A DNA stretch of 64,000 nt from Monoplex corrugatus (GCA_030674185.1 CM060307.1:60173981-60237980), one strand, 5' to 3'; positions 1-11,065 are shown, numbered from the stretch's first letter. Notes: generated from the letters alone by a model not told the origin. A program made the numbers and translations.

Positions 1-756
1 TAACTACCAAAGGCAAACTAGATGAGCTCATGTGGTTACAAAACAGGAGGGGGCTTAAATGTGTGTATCTGCAGTATCCCTCTGCGGATGGCCAGTTTAA
101 CAAGACGACAAAATGTCAGACATGACGGGATGTATTTGAAGAACAGCTTTGAGGCAATGAGGAGGACTTTCTGAAGGCTACATCCATCGTCCAGATTACT
201 GTCAGAGTGACCGTTTGATGCGGGACCATAGTCGATCTCAGAAGGAAAGGAATCCAGGAGAAGCTGTAAGACTAAGGGAGACAGGACAGTGAATCGGCTG
301 TTGGAAGATTGCCGGGAGCACAATTTTGTTGTTGAAACATTGCCGTATTGACCATTCTACCTGCGTCAGTGTGGTTCGAAAGGGAGAATGATCAGCCCGA
401 GATTGCCGATTGGATCGAAGGCATATTTTGTCCGTCTTGCCGTAATGAAAACATCCCGTAGCTGTTTTAGTCTGGTATGTGTTATTGAGGTCTGGACACA
501 CGACCGCATTTCGTTCATTAACAATGTACGTATGTTTTGGTTCTGTGTTTGGCCAGGTAATAAAGGACATAGAAAAAAATAATTTTAGAAAACGATGGTG
601 GGGTTGTGGTTGAGGTTTCAAATTACAAAGTAGTTCATACATTAACAAATAACAAATCCACAAACAAGACATTGAAAATGTGTAGTCGTTGTTGTCGTCA
701 AAGGAATCTGACATTTCTAAATGTTATGAACCTGGTTGAGGGGAGAAGAACCCCTC
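1..756. other. Intron-like sequence, no feature seen
   Basis: Short ORFs only, with no recognisable protein, repeat or splice-flanked exon. It is presumed to be part of the long intron before the RING exon at 22265. Confidence 0.4.
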
Positions 757-778
757 AGTGTGTGTGTGTGTGTGTGTG

Positions 779-828
<50 letters not shown>

Positions 829-899
829 ATGCGTGAGAGTGAGTGCTTGTCTACCATCAGAGATGTGTGTGTGCGCGCGCGCGCGTGTGTGTTTGCACG
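757..899. repeat. (TG)n microsatellite with adjoining (CG)n run
   Basis: About 75 bp of TG repeats with one interruption, then TGTGTGTGTGCGCGCGCGCG near 864-884. Alternating purine-pyrimidine of this kind favours Z-DNA. The Cys-Val ORFs across it are repeat artefacts. Confidence 0.95.
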
Positions 900-1602
900 C
901 AGGCATAGAGAGACGACGAGAGAAGAGGCGGAGGGAGGGGACATTGCATGTAAAATAAAAGAGTGGAGGATGGTTCCAGATTTCGACAATCACAAGCGTC
1001 TTGATTTAAGCCGGCTAGCTATGAGCAACACACGATTTAGTTTGAACGTCTTCAGTCATTGTTAAATGTCGGCGTTGACAGATGTGTTTTGAAAATGTAC
1101 GAAATACCGCTTTGCTGGCGAGAAGCGGGAAAATGCAGAAATCCCTCGCCGTTTGTGTGCTACTCTGCCAGCGTTGCTCAGTATACGGTGCTGTCGAAGC
1201 AAAGATCTTTCTTTTTTGCTACAACTAGCAGGCTGGCGAGCGTTTTCCTGCAGATGAAAATTGATACACGACGACTTGGCGCGTGGCTGACGCAGTATTT
1301 GTTTGTTCATGTGGCAACAGGCAAGGGTGTGTGCTATGGTTCAGTGCCTGCGGGACAAGCAGCGCGAGGAGGGCGGTAATTAGGCGTGATGATTTGTCGC
1401 ACGCGCCAACTGCTCTCCACTGTAAACACCAACGATCTGAACGTGTAAGACAGACAGTGGGAGAACGCAAGCTATGCTGGTACCAGATTTCTACCTAGCG
1501 CCGCTGTGGTCATGATACCCAGAGTAAACGGTTTAGACACATTGCCAGTGAGAGGCTAAAAGATAAAAGCAAACTAATACCATATCTTTTTTTACGCATG
1601 CT
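900..1602. other. Unannotated intronic sequence
   Basis: No repeat family or credible coding sequence was recognised. ORFs of up to about 106 codons here have no motif, and both strands are equally open. Confidence 0.4.
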
Positions 1603-1934
1603 GGTGGGTTCTTTCGATAGAGCTGTTGACTCAAGATCTAATGTCTGAAGTTCAATCCCAGCCTGTAGCATGAAAAGGGACCTGTTTGCTCTTGCTCCTT
1701 ATCTTAAGTCTTCGGTGAATTTGGGGTATCAGATGAGTGTTTTATAGGCTTCTTCAGCACCACCACCCCTACCTAATGCCAAGCCTCATTTCAAGACACC
1801 TTGCCAGCGCATATGGTTTCGCGCAGGCTCCAAGAATCTGCAAGATGATTGTTACCAGATTTGGGTGGAGCGCATATGGAATTGCTTGAATGCGACGAAT
1901 CTCTCTTGAACAAACTCGAAACTAATTCCACAGA
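1603..1934 (+). mobile_element. SINE A (tRNA-derived), near full length
   Basis: It begins GGTGGGTTCTTTCGATAGAG and carries a Pol III B-box-like AGTTCAATCCCAGCC. The body has the shared TTTGGGTGGAGCGCATATGG and ends CTCTTGAACAAACTC. The same 300-330 bp unit recurs more than ten times on both strands. No coding capacity. Confidence 0.85.
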
Positions 1935-2224
1935 TACAGAAATAAATCACTATTCAGCGAAAAGTGAAACAATGCTTTTAGATAAACACAATGACTCTCA
2001 CACAACGAAAGCGTGACCTGTCTGTCCAGCGCTGAGCACCTGAGAGTCGCTGACCGACTTCTCGTATGACTGATTATGCAATCACGACCCATGGAGAAAT
2101 ACCAGGGATTCTGTCTAGCGCTGGTACTACTATCCTTCAGTCCAGAAGGAATGCACGAAGCTTTTCTTGTTCTCGGAGTCCCTCAGGACATTGCCAAAAG
2201 CGGAGAGCGTATTTAGTTTGCAGA
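1935..2224. other. Unannotated intronic sequence
   Basis: Nothing recognised between two SINE A copies. Confidence 0.4.
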
Positions 2225-2700
2225 CTTTTCAGTTTGTTCCAGAGAAATTCATGGCATTGAGTTCCATATGCGCTCCACACAAGTCTGCCGGTAATTACCG
2301 AACAGATTCCTTAAGCCTGCCAAAACCATGTACGCTGGTTTTTTTGGAATGGGGAGGGAGGGAGGACCTATGAAGTACTAAAAATACTAGCCTAGCATAA
2401 AGTACTAGCATTAATCCTTTGACTCCCGCACCATATCCACCAACTGCAAAAACGTAACTCTTTGATTCCATCATATCCACCAGCTTCCTGTAGGAAGCTG
2501 GTGGATAGGGTGAGGGAGTCAGAGAGTTACGTTTTTGATTTGCTAGCATGGTTGACAATGCAGGATGCTTGTGGACAGGATGCAGAGTCAGAGGGTTAAA
2601 ATGAGTGATGAATAGGTCAGTTTCATACGTTGCAGGCTCAGTGGGACTGAGCTGGAGATAACAGATCTTGAGTCCACGGCTCTAGCAGCAAAGCCAATCA
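2225..2700 (-). mobile_element. SINE A, reverse orientation, split by a MITE
   Basis: The 3' half lies at 2225-2410 (CAGTTTGTTCCAGAG..., GTTCCATATGCGCTCCAC) and the tRNA-like half at 2600-2700 (reverse complement of AAGATCTG..., GTCCACGGCTCTAGC). The MITE at 2411-2599 sits exactly between. In intact copies the joint reads CATTAAGATGG with a single TTAA; here TTAA is on both sides, so the MITE inserted at and duplicated it. Confidence 0.82.
2411..2599 (+). mobile_element. TTAA palindromic MITE, copy A
   Basis: TTAA at 2411-2414 and 2596-2599. Outer arms TCCTTTGACTCC and GAGTCAGAGGG. The inner palindrome is centred on CAGCTTCCTGTAGGAAGCTG near 2490, and GCTAGCATGGTTGACAATGC lies in the right arm. 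Inserted in SINE A. Confidence 0.85.
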
Positions 2701-2934
2701 GTCTGCTTAAAAATAACATGAGGATTGAAGCCACTACCGTGGTATCTGCTACGATTTTGATGCGCGTATGAAATTTTGTGAGCGTGGTGACGCCGTTTTG
2801 AGAAAAATCAAACTGGAACTAATTACGAATTCTTCATCCCGTAGTCTGTATCGCCCATCGTTCCTCCCTGTCGTTTTCCCTGTCTCTCTTTGTCTCTGTC
2901 TCTCTTTCTTTCAGTCCCTCCCTCCTTCCACCCC

Positions 2935-3020
2935 TCACCCCAGGCGGAAAGAAGCCAGACAGGATCGAACACATGCCTTCCGATTGGAAGTCTTATCCGC
3001 TTGACTATTGCGCCTGTCCT
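2935..3020 (-). mobile_element. SINE B head fragment (tRNA-like), reverse
   Basis: It holds AGGATCGAACACATGCCTTC followed by AAGTCTTATCCGCTTGACTA, the reverse complement of a B-box and A-box region as in the fuller copies at 36165-36400 and 42885-43152. A pyrimidine-rich stretch precedes it (2860-2930). Confidence 0.6.
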
Positions 3021-3163
3021 TGTGTAATGTTGATTGCTTTTTCCCGATGGGGTAAACGACTGTACAAATTGGATTACAAGGTTGCTACAGAATATGCCGA
3101 AAGGACTATTGGTTAGGCATGACCAACTTTTGAATTTTCACTAGTTATGCTGGTTCTCTTTGC

Positions 3164-3319
3164 TTAACCCTTTGACTCCAGCACTCTACCCACCAACTGC
3201 AAAAACGTAGCCCTTTGACTTTAACCTATCGACCAGCTTCCTGCATGAAGGTTTTGCTTTGCTAGCATAGTTGACAATACAGAATGCTGTTGGAGAAGGT
3301 GCGGGAATCAAAGGATTAA
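3164..3319 (+). mobile_element. TTAA palindromic MITE, copy B (inner half lost)
   Basis: TTAACCCTTTGACTCC start and GGAATCAAAGGATTAA end. The left outer arm and left inner arm are present to CTTCCTGCATGAAGG; the right half of the inner hairpin is deleted. It shares its terminal TTAA (3316-3319) with copy C. Confidence 0.82.
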
Positions 3320-3505
3320 CCTGACTCCCAACCCTGTCCACCAACTGAGAAAATGTAACCCATGGACTCCCTCACCCTATCCACCAGCTTCCTGCAGAAA
3401 GCTGATGGATAGGGTGAGGGAGTCCAAGGGTTAAGTTTTTGCTTTGCTAGCTTGATCGACAATGCAGGATGCTAGTGGACAGGATGCAGGAGTCAAAAGG
3501 GTTAA
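3316..3505 (+). mobile_element. TTAA palindromic MITE, copy C
   Basis: The inner palindrome is almost perfect: GACTCCCTCACCCTATCCA on the left mirrors TGGATAGGGTGAGGGAGTC on the right, around CTTCCTGCAGAAAG. It ends GGAGTCAAAAGGGTTAA. It is placed head to tail with copy B with no spacer beyond the shared TTAA. Confidence 0.87.
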
Positions 3506-3997
3506 GCAAACACATATGAAGCGAAACTAACCTTAATTGAGTTGAAGAACCTGATTACTTTAAAGTGTCTATAATTATTTGTACTTAAAAATTTCCAGTG
3601 AGGTTCATTTTGCGTGTTGTTTCTATACTCATTGACAGAAGTAGTCTACTTCTTTAAGAGGGTATCGGTTTTCGCTGACGGAGGTTGTTAGTATAGTTTG
3701 TGTTTCGTGCGAGTATGTGCTTGCTTTAAAAATAGGGATAAGAGTATGGTTTGACAACCGTCTTTAGGTATTTGACCGAGAGTGTGTGTATGTGTTTGTG
3801 TGTGACGTTTAGACTTGGTGGCTGTTGTCTACGTTTAGAAGCAATAAATCAGACCAGGCTGTCTCACCTTGCTCTGACTTGTCCAAGCCTGGTGACACGA
3901 TCGGTAGAATGTGCGTGTTTGTTCAGAGCTCTGCCTTCTGACTGAAGCGTATGGTGTGCCTAAATATACAGCACTGATTGGAAAAAAGTTGGAACAG

Positions 3998-3999
<2 letters not shown>
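3506..3999. other. Unannotated intronic sequence
   Basis: No repeat or exon recognised. Confidence 0.4.
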
Positions 4000-4075
<76 letters not shown>

Positions 4076-4169
4076 TACAGAGAATATGACAATTTGGTTC
4101 AGGGGTCATTCGCCGAACAGATTTGAGTGTACACTAGCTCAGCATCTTGTGTGTGTGTATGTGTGTGTG

Positions 4170-4205
<36 letters not shown>

Positions 4206-4255
4206 GTGTGTGTGTGGGGTGTGCGTGTGTGTGGTGTGTGCATGTGTGTACGCGC
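4000..4255. repeat. Two (TG)n microsatellites
   Basis: TG runs at about 4000-4074 and 4149-4250 are separated by about 75 bp of unique sequence. The flank AGCATCTTGTGTGTG near 4140 recurs at 11287 beside another TG run, so a repeat containing the microsatellite may have spread. Confidence 0.9.
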
Positions 4256-4514
4256 GCGAGACAAAGGAAAGATGACGGCTAGGGTCACGGGTCACACACC
4301 TTACTCCATTCTTGTCTCCCCCCTTCAGTTTGTGCTTTGTGAACTGGAGGTTTCGTTGTTGATGAGTGATGAGAGTGCACACCTTGATTTGATTCTTAAA
4401 TCAACTTTTGGCGTCTGATAAATGCCATCTTCATTATTATTATGACTAAGATAATATACAGTTCTGATTCAAAATAAACATAAAATCTTCTTTGCTGAAA
4501 TGTGCTGAATATTG

Positions 4515-4591
<77 letters not shown>

Positions 4592-4800
4592 CTCTCTTCT
4601 CTCTCCCCTCTCTCTGTGTCTCTTTCCCTTCTCTCTTCTCTCTCTCTGTCTCTCTCTCTCTCCCCCCCCCCTCTCTCCGCTTATCGTCTCTCTCTTCTCT
4701 TCTCTTTTCTTCCCTTCTCTTCTGTCTTCTCTCTCTCTCTGTCTGTCTGTCTGTCTGTCTCTCTCGCTCTCCCTCCCTCCCTTTCGCCCTCTCTCCCCGT
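4515..4800. repeat. (CT)n / polypyrimidine tract
   Basis: About 70 bp of perfect CT, then mixed CT, C10 and CTGT repeats to 4800. Strand-asymmetric pyrimidine DNA can form triplexes. Ser-Leu ORFs here are artefacts. Confidence 0.95.
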
Positions 4801-5442
4801 GGGGATGCTGGGACCTCTTTCAGAGATCAAGCGATGAAGGCACAGTTTCAGCTTATCACCAGCAGCAACGCTTGTACCAGTGGCACCCATGAGCTTGCTT
4901 CCTCAGGTTCTACCGCCACGTATGTGTATGTAGATTAAGTCAGACATAGAAACGGCAGTCACACCTGATGAAGGCGGAGATGTGTATGCATTGTGGTTCA
5001 GATTGTGTGTGTGTGTCTGTGTGTGTTTATATGTGTGTGTGTGTATGTATGTGAAATCTGACATGAAAACCTACATAATAAAAAAAAAAATCTCGCACAT
5101 TTGACGTAATGTAGTAAATATATGACTACTGTAAGTCTGCCATTTGACCTAAGATATTTTGGAAAGTGCAGAAAGGGCTTGTTGGCTTAGGGATCGATCA
5201 GCGGTGGGATCTGTAGGTGTGCGGATCTGTCAGTGTAGGGATCTGTTCGTACGAACCTGTTTCTGTCAGAATTAAATGAGAAAGGTAAACCATAGAGAGA
5301 GAGGAGATATGCAGTGCCCTCATAATACTTTCCCTCAGAAAAGTTGAAGTCTGTGCTACCATCTCATTCCCCTTCAATGTCATGTGTATGGGACAACCCA
5401 TACCTAAAATACAAATGAAGCGTAAGCTGACATGTAATGAAA
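4801..5442. other. Mostly unannotated; short TG run
   Basis: (TG)n near 5005-5050 and A10 near 5080. Otherwise nothing recognised. Confidence 0.4.
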
Positions 5443-5636
5443 TTAAACATTTTGACTCCCGCACCCTATCCACCAACGGCAAAAACTTGACTCTTTGACT
5501 ACCTCACCCTGTCCACCAGATTCCTGCGGGAAGCTTGTGGATAGGATCAGGGAATCAAAGGGTTAAGTTTTTGCTTTGCTAGCATGGTTGACAATGCAGC
5601 ATGCTGGTGGACAGGGTGCGAAAGTCAGTGGGTTAA
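5443..5636 (+). mobile_element. TTAA palindromic MITE, copy D
   Basis: TTAA at both ends, left arm TTTTGACTCCCGCACCCTAT, inner hairpin around TTCCTGCGGGAA, right arm GCTAGCATGGTTGACAATGC and AAGTCAGTGGGTTAA. Full-length structure, about 194 bp. Confidence 0.87.
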
Positions 5637-6125
5637 ATGAAGTACACGTAACCAACCCAGTAATCCAAGTAGTTGTTGTCGCTCAGAATGAAGAAATAAC
5701 CTATGGTTAAAACCGGTGTCAGAATTAGGGGGCCCAAAAGATCAGTGTTGCCATGGAAAGTAAAGCTTACAAGCAGTCACAGACAAAAGTTTGAAAAGTA
5801 GAGCTAGCAACAGGTTGCTTTTATTTACTCCCACCGCATCCCGCGATCTCTGTCTCTTTCACACACCTATGCATACGTAGATACACAGACAATGTATTCG
5901 AAACTTCTCAGCTTACCGATCAATCGTACCTGTGGTTGTCACTCCCACTAGCATGTTGCAAAAAGATGCCAAAGCCGAGTCACTCTCTGTTACCTCCTTA
6001 CGCTCATACAGATGTTAAAGCAAAAAGGGGAAAAATGTGTACACAAAATAAGTACTGTTGATATGGACAATTTTATGTTGTTTAGAATTAAAGAATATCT
6101 ACTTTGTATGAACTTTACGGGATTT
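5637..6125. other. Unannotated intronic sequence
   Basis: Nothing recognised. Confidence 0.4.
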
Positions 6126-6392
6126 TTTTTAATAAAGTCATCGACTCAAGATCTGATATCTCGAGTTTAATCCCAGCCCGCATTCCTAAAAACAGGTCTG
6201 TTTGCTGCCTGTCTTAATGTTTCTAATATTCTGGTGGTGTCGGCATAGTGTTTCATAGACCCGTTCCCCCGTCCCTCCCCATTTCATGAGCATGCCTGCG
6301 CTCAGGAAGTCTGCCAGTTAATAGCTGGCAGATTTGGTGGAGCACATATGGAGCATACAAGCGACGAATCCCTCTTGTACAAACTCCAAACA
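6126..6392 (+). mobile_element. SINE A copy
   Basis: AAGATCTGATATCTCGAGTT near the start, then a B-box-like TTTAATCCCAGCCC, the TCTGGTGGTGTCGGC motif, and the end CTCTTGTACAAACTCCAAAC. It lacks the first bases of the head. Confidence 0.85.
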
Positions 6393-7142
6393 GTATAAAT
6401 ACTATCCTTAACTTCTGGAAGTTCTGTGCTAGACATTGCCTCTTTTCTGTCAATCTCTTTGTTTGCGGGCTGGTTAGTCCTTTTGATAGAGCCGTGGACT
6501 CAGAATCTGCTATCTTGAGTTCAGTCTCAGCCCTAACATTAAACACATTGGCCTGTTTGCTGACCATCTTAATATTTCCATCTTTCTGTGGTGTCAGCTT
6601 AGTGTTTCAAAGGTCTTCCCCCTCCCTCCCCCATTACGCTTCTCACTTCAAGACCTTGCTAATGCGTAGGATTCTGCACAGACTCAGGGGGTTTGCCAGA
6701 TAATTGCTGGCAGATTTGGGTGGAGCGCATATGGAATTGCCCGGGTTTGATAAATCCCTTTTGAACAAACTCCAGCCTTCACACTTTTTGATTTTGCTTT
6801 ACTCCTTTGCTTTCTGCAATTTCTTTTGATCATTTTCTGCCTTGATAATCCATTCATCTGTGTGTTCCATAAAGCCTTACATACTTTCTCTTTGGACTAA
6901 TGATTGGGTACATGATTGTAGTAAGTGTATTTTTGGCTCTAAGGAAATGTGATGTGCAGAAACTATTTTTATACATATGCTCTAATGTCTTTAGATGTTT
7001 TCATTTGTCTATAGTTTTCCTTTTTTAAACCCCAAGTGATAAATTGGACGGAATGGTCAACGCAAGGGGCATATCCATAGATTGTGTGCGCGAATGCATT
7101 GATACGTGTACTTAATTATCTAATTTTCTTAAATTTTTATGC
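6393..7142 (+). repeat. Dispersed repeat R1, interrupted by SINE A
   Basis: The left part at 6393-6460 (AGTATAAATACTATCC, GGAAGTTCTGTGCTAG) and right part at 6785-7142 (TTTGGCTCTAAGG, GGACGGAATGGTCAACG, GTGCGCGAATGCATTGATA) match one continuous element at 8275-8825. The SINE at 6461-6776 lies between them. No coding capacity; possibly the 3' UTR of a LINE. Confidence 0.75.
6461..6776 (+). mobile_element. SINE A inserted in repeat R1
   Basis: Full head (GGCTGGTTAGTCCTTTTGAT), B-box-like GAGTTCAGTCTCAGCC, TTTGGGTGGAGCGCATATGG, and end TTTTGAACAAACTCCAG. It splits R1, so it is younger than R1. Confidence 0.87.
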
Positions 7143-7700
7143 GATTACGGTAGTTCTATTTATTCATTCATCAGACCCAAATACTTATTTTGCAGAGCAC
7201 GTCACTTTCACCCAAACCCCCACCCCCATCCCCTGTGTCTCTCTCTTTCATATGTGTAGATGAGAGAGAGAGAGAGAGAGAGACATCGAACCTGCCGAAC
7301 AACGTCGCGCACCATTTATCGAAAAACATTTCGTGCAAACTCCGCTCGCGTTCTTTGCCGAACTGAGCAAGCAGGAACCCTCAGCGAGAGGAAGGGAAGT
7401 AAAAAAAGAAAAGAAAAAAAAAAAAAAAAAGAAAAGGAAAAGAAGTAAGGGGCCTTTGTTGAATCAGGGCTGCACGCAAGCCTGTGCTCCTTCTTCTTGC
7501 ATTCCTGGCCAGCTATTTCAAACGCGTCGAGTAGAGAGAAAAGGGTCACTGCCCCACACTCTCAATGAACTGCTTGTCTTAGTATTTGGCTGTGTGCGTT
7601 TTGTATGTTGACATGTGTGCGAAAGGGTTCTTGGAAACAGTCAGACGTGTGAACTGCGAACTACAGCAAAGGCTGTTTATCAGTTGACCGAAATCTTTCT
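7143..7700. other. Low-complexity sequence, no gene
   Basis: (GA)n at 7261-7284 and an A-rich purine tract at 7398-7446. No exon seen. Confidence 0.5.
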
Positions 7701-7740
7701 CTGCCATCTCTGTATACGTCTGTCTGTCTGCCCGTCTCTT

Positions 7741-7771
<31 letters not shown>

Positions 7772-7797
7772 GTCCGTCTGTCTGTCTGTCTCTCTCT

Positions 7798-7876
<79 letters not shown>
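7701..7876. repeat. (CTGT)n/(CT)n followed by (CA)n
   Basis: Pyrimidine CTGT/CT repeats at about 7720-7798 pass straight into a 75-bp CA run to 7874. Confidence 0.95.
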
Positions 7877-7877
<1 letters not shown>

Positions 7878-8237
7878 GATGTGCCCACACACCCCGAAAC
7901 GAAAGAAATCGCGCAAACGAAATAGTTTATGTTTTTGTAATGGTACCCCACAGAAAACTGGCAGCCACCCAAGAAGAAGTACAGCAAGCTTACATCATAC
8001 CGACGGTGGCTTGAATCGAGAGTGTAATTGCTAGGTTGTCAAATACGCGAGCGCCGGAATGTTTCCTCTCCAGGCCGAGTTGACCGTCACAGCTCGTGGC
8101 CACTCTCGCCTCCAATGGACAGAGTCCCAGGCACTACTGGTCTCGATTTCAGAAGTAATGACCCACAAAGCGTAAGCTGCTAGTGCCATTATACTGTTGT
8201 TTTTACTCTGGAAGAAAGGTAGGGAAAGAGAGATTTA
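7877..8237. other. Unannotated intronic sequence
   Basis: Nothing recognised. Confidence 0.4.
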
Positions 8238-8280
8238 TTAACCTTTTCACTACCTCACCGTATTCACCAGCTTTCTATGA
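8238..8280 (+). mobile_element. Solo arm of a variant TTAA palindromic element
   Basis: TTAACCTTTTCACTACCTCA followed by CACCAGCTTTCT matches one arm of the MITE, CCCTTTCACT variant. No right arm is found. Confidence 0.55.
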
Positions 8281-8825
8281 CCCTCCGTGGGGATGCCGGG
8301 GGCCCTTTCAGTATAAATAGTATCTCCCACCTTCTGAAAATTCTGTGCTAGGAATTTCCTCTTTGCTGTCACTCTCTTTGTTTCTCCTTATTTCTTTGCT
8401 TTCTGTCATTTCTTCCTGTCAATTCCTCCTGTCTTGCTGGTCCATTCACCTGTATGTGTTCGATAAAGTCTTACGTACTTTCTCTTAGGATTGGTCATTG
8501 GTTATATGTATTAAGTGCATTTTTGGCTCTAGGGGAATAAGATGTGCGAAGCAATTTTACGTAATTTAGGCCCGTTTTTTTATATATGTTTCAGTGTCCT
8601 TAGTTATGTTTAAATTTGTATTCAGGTTTGTTTTTTAAGTCCCCATGTGCGATAGATTGGACGGAGTGGTCAACGTCAGGAGCATCTTAGATTATGTGCG
8701 CGAATGCATTGATATGTGTGCTTAATTTTCTTTGATTTTTCCTGTTGAAGTATTGTATATGTTTTGAATGGTTGTAGCTCTGATTTGGCTCTGCGCAGTC
8801 GGCTGGGCTTTAAACAACAATGACA
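8275..8825 (+). repeat. Dispersed repeat R1, continuous copy, LINE-like 3' end
   Basis: It starts near GGGGATGCCGGGGGCCCTTT and runs through the blocks shared with 6393-7142. It ends CGCAGTCGGCTGGGCTTTAA then ACAACAATG. That tail resembles the 3' ends of the jockey-type LINEs at 32757 and 54835 (GTGGTCGGCTGGGCTATAAA), so R1 may be a LINE 3' UTR or a SINE using that LINE's tail. Confidence 0.7.
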
Positions 8826-8869
8826 ATAAGCTTTCTGTGAAGCGTTCGAAAGGGATTCTTAGCATTGGT

Positions 8870-9050
8870 ACGAGAAGCGAGAAGGAGAACAGGACTTATG
8901 AAATATCAGGCTGACACCACTAGAACGAGAATAGAGCATTAAGATGTGCAGCGAACAGGCCAGGGTTTTATGTTGTAGGCTGGGATTGAACTCGAGACAT
9001 TAGATCTTGAGCCCACGACTCTTTTTAACAGAGCCAGCGCCCTCTTAAAG
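8870..9050 (-). mobile_element. SINE A 5' half, reverse
   Basis: AGGCTGACACCACTAGAACG, GAACAGGCCAGGG and GGCTGGGATTGAACTCGAGA lead to the reversed head GAGCCCACGACTC. The 3' half is missing. Confidence 0.8.
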
Positions 9051-9793
9051 AGAGAGGGAGGGGAATGAATACTATGAGGAGGGCATGTCACTTGTGTGGG
9101 CCTCGTTCCATCAGTCAAGCAGATGAAGGTTAATTAAGGTGAAAGTGCGAAGGTTATATTATAGTTCACTCTTCGAAACAACACCAGTTACGCTCAGATT
9201 TGCTGCCCTTTCTGCCATCTCTGCAGACTCAGGTTGTTTCAGATGGATGTCCTGCAACAGGCACCATCACCAAGGAACAATTACGCCCCGTGATTGCGCC
9301 AGATAAGGTGTAAGTCTGGCAAGTTAAAGTGGAATTTCGGGAGGGATAACGTAAAAACAATCCTCAGCTTTAAGCTTGGAATTTTAATTTGAGAACACAT
9401 GATTTATATTACGATGCGATGAGCGAAGTGCACAAGACAGGTCTCGAGTCTTGTTACAAGGTATTGAGAATTCGTCACTGCTTTTTATCTTCTTCTGTCA
9501 CTCACCATTTATATCGTCAGGCTGTATCTGAAGATCAGTTCTGGCTGGTTCTAATGGAGTTTGAATCATTGATAATGATGATATTAGTGATAATAAATAG
9601 ATCTTGTATAGCGCCATTTTACCAGACGAACGTCGGCTTGTTGCTTGTACATCGATAAGAAAAGGCGTATATAAATATACACATTAAGGAAATCATACCT
9701 TTACCCGCAGAGTAAAATACAGAGACGAAAGAAGAGGAGAGGTATGGTAAAACGTTGGAAGTCAAAAGAAGAAGTAGGAGGTTACTTCATGCT
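9051..9793. other. Unannotated intronic sequence
   Basis: A short open frame at 9389-9658 has no recognisable domain and no good splice sites. No repeat family was seen. Confidence 0.4.
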
Positions 9794-9892
9794 TTAACCC
9801 TTTAACTCCCTTACCAGTTTCCTACTTAATCCTTTCACTCCCTCATCCTATCCGGCAGGGAGCTGATGGACAAGGTGAAAAAGAAACAGTTT
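9794..9892 (+). mobile_element. Variant TTAA palindromic element, degenerate
   Basis: TTAACCCTTTAACTCCCTTA, then an internal CCTTTCACTCCCTCATCCTA and GGGAGCTGATGGACAAGGTG. The right end has lost its TTAA. Confidence 0.6.
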
Positions 9893-10796
9893 TATGAGGC
9901 GTCAAGAAAAGAAAAGTTGCGAAGATTATAACTAGTAGTCGTAGTAACCCTGCCTTGATAAACAACAGATTTATACACGAGAGTGTATGACACAGGTTAG
10001 GAGACATCCTCATGAAGGCATTGCCTCTTGGGACACAGACAGATGACTTATATTCCTAGATTAGAATAGGAAGAGACAATAAACATGTCTTGCCAACGTC
10101 CTGTCCTTAATAGGTTGTTGCTGATTAGTAACTTATTGTTGATAACTCGAGTGCTACTTGCTGCTGTGGTTTAGCGTTGTTCCTTTTCGTTATGTTAGTT
10201 CTTGTTTTCAGCTGATGATAGAGGGTTTGAAGTGTAGAAGTCTAGAGATACCAGATCTAATAACAAACCATAGTTCCATGTAATATAACGCAAATATCTT
10301 CACGGTCACCGGCGCTCACCCATTGAGGTCCCTTCAGGCTGGAGCAGCGTTGAGGTCTTTTGCCTCAACGGGATCAAATGGAACGACAAGAGACATGGCT
10401 GTCTACAACTCTTCAGACCACCACCCCCTAGCAGACAACAGGAACTGGAAAAAGTGGTCACTTTCATCTCCTGAGCTGGCCTGACCATGTAAACGGAAAC
10501 AAAAGAAAGAAAAATGTATTGTACGATACGCACAGCACAGTTCTCTGGTAGACTTGGTAATTATGTTTCTTATTATTGTTTCGGTTGAAACTCGGAAAAC
10601 AGGTTGGGAAAAGAGAAGAAAATGGCTTGGGTTGCCGTTTTATTTTGACCATTTACTTTCTGTTTACCAGCTTCAGATAGACTGAGAGAGCGAAAGGAGT
10701 GTTCATTGTAACTTGATTTTGTTATTTCTTCCGTCTCTTTCCGGGTCCTGCCAATATAGCCGAGTTTATTTTGTACACATGAGTTCATTCAGTACG
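9893..10796. other. Unannotated intronic sequence
   Basis: No repeat family or exon recognised; minus-strand ORFs of 60-75 codons have no motif. Confidence 0.4.
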
Positions 10797-11065
10797 GCTG
10801 CTTGGTGTAGAGGTACACAGTGCCTGTCTTCATGTTAGAGCATTTGTAAGTAGTTGGCCATGTCTCCTATCGCTCAATCTGTCAAGAAATCTGGAGTCCA
10901 CGGTTTTTCGGAAGGCAACGGAAAAACGAGTCGGACCCGTGTGCTGTCTGGCATGCGCACGCCAAAAGATCCCACGGCAGTTGAAAATCGTGAAGAGCAG
11001 GGCAATTGCCCAGTTGCCCTGGCATGAAAGATACAGGAGAGATGTTTATTTCCCAGGTCCCTTAC
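10797..11065 (+). mobile_element. SINE D (tRNA-derived, mollusc-like)
   Basis: A tRNA-like head (GGCTGCTTGGTGTAGAGG) is followed by CATGCGCACGCCAAAAGATC, CCACGGCAGTTGAAA and GCCCTGGCATGAAAG. The order 'GCACG..AAAGATCCCACGGCA..CCTGGCA' is familiar from dispersed repeats in mollusc genomes, from memory. One copy only in this window. Confidence 0.55.

Noticed and set aside
4492..4938. Ser-Leu-rich ORFs over (CT)n (also 22.8, 37.7, 38.0 and 45.1 kb)
   Set aside because: Open in all pyrimidine frames because CT repeats lack stops; no flanking exon structure.
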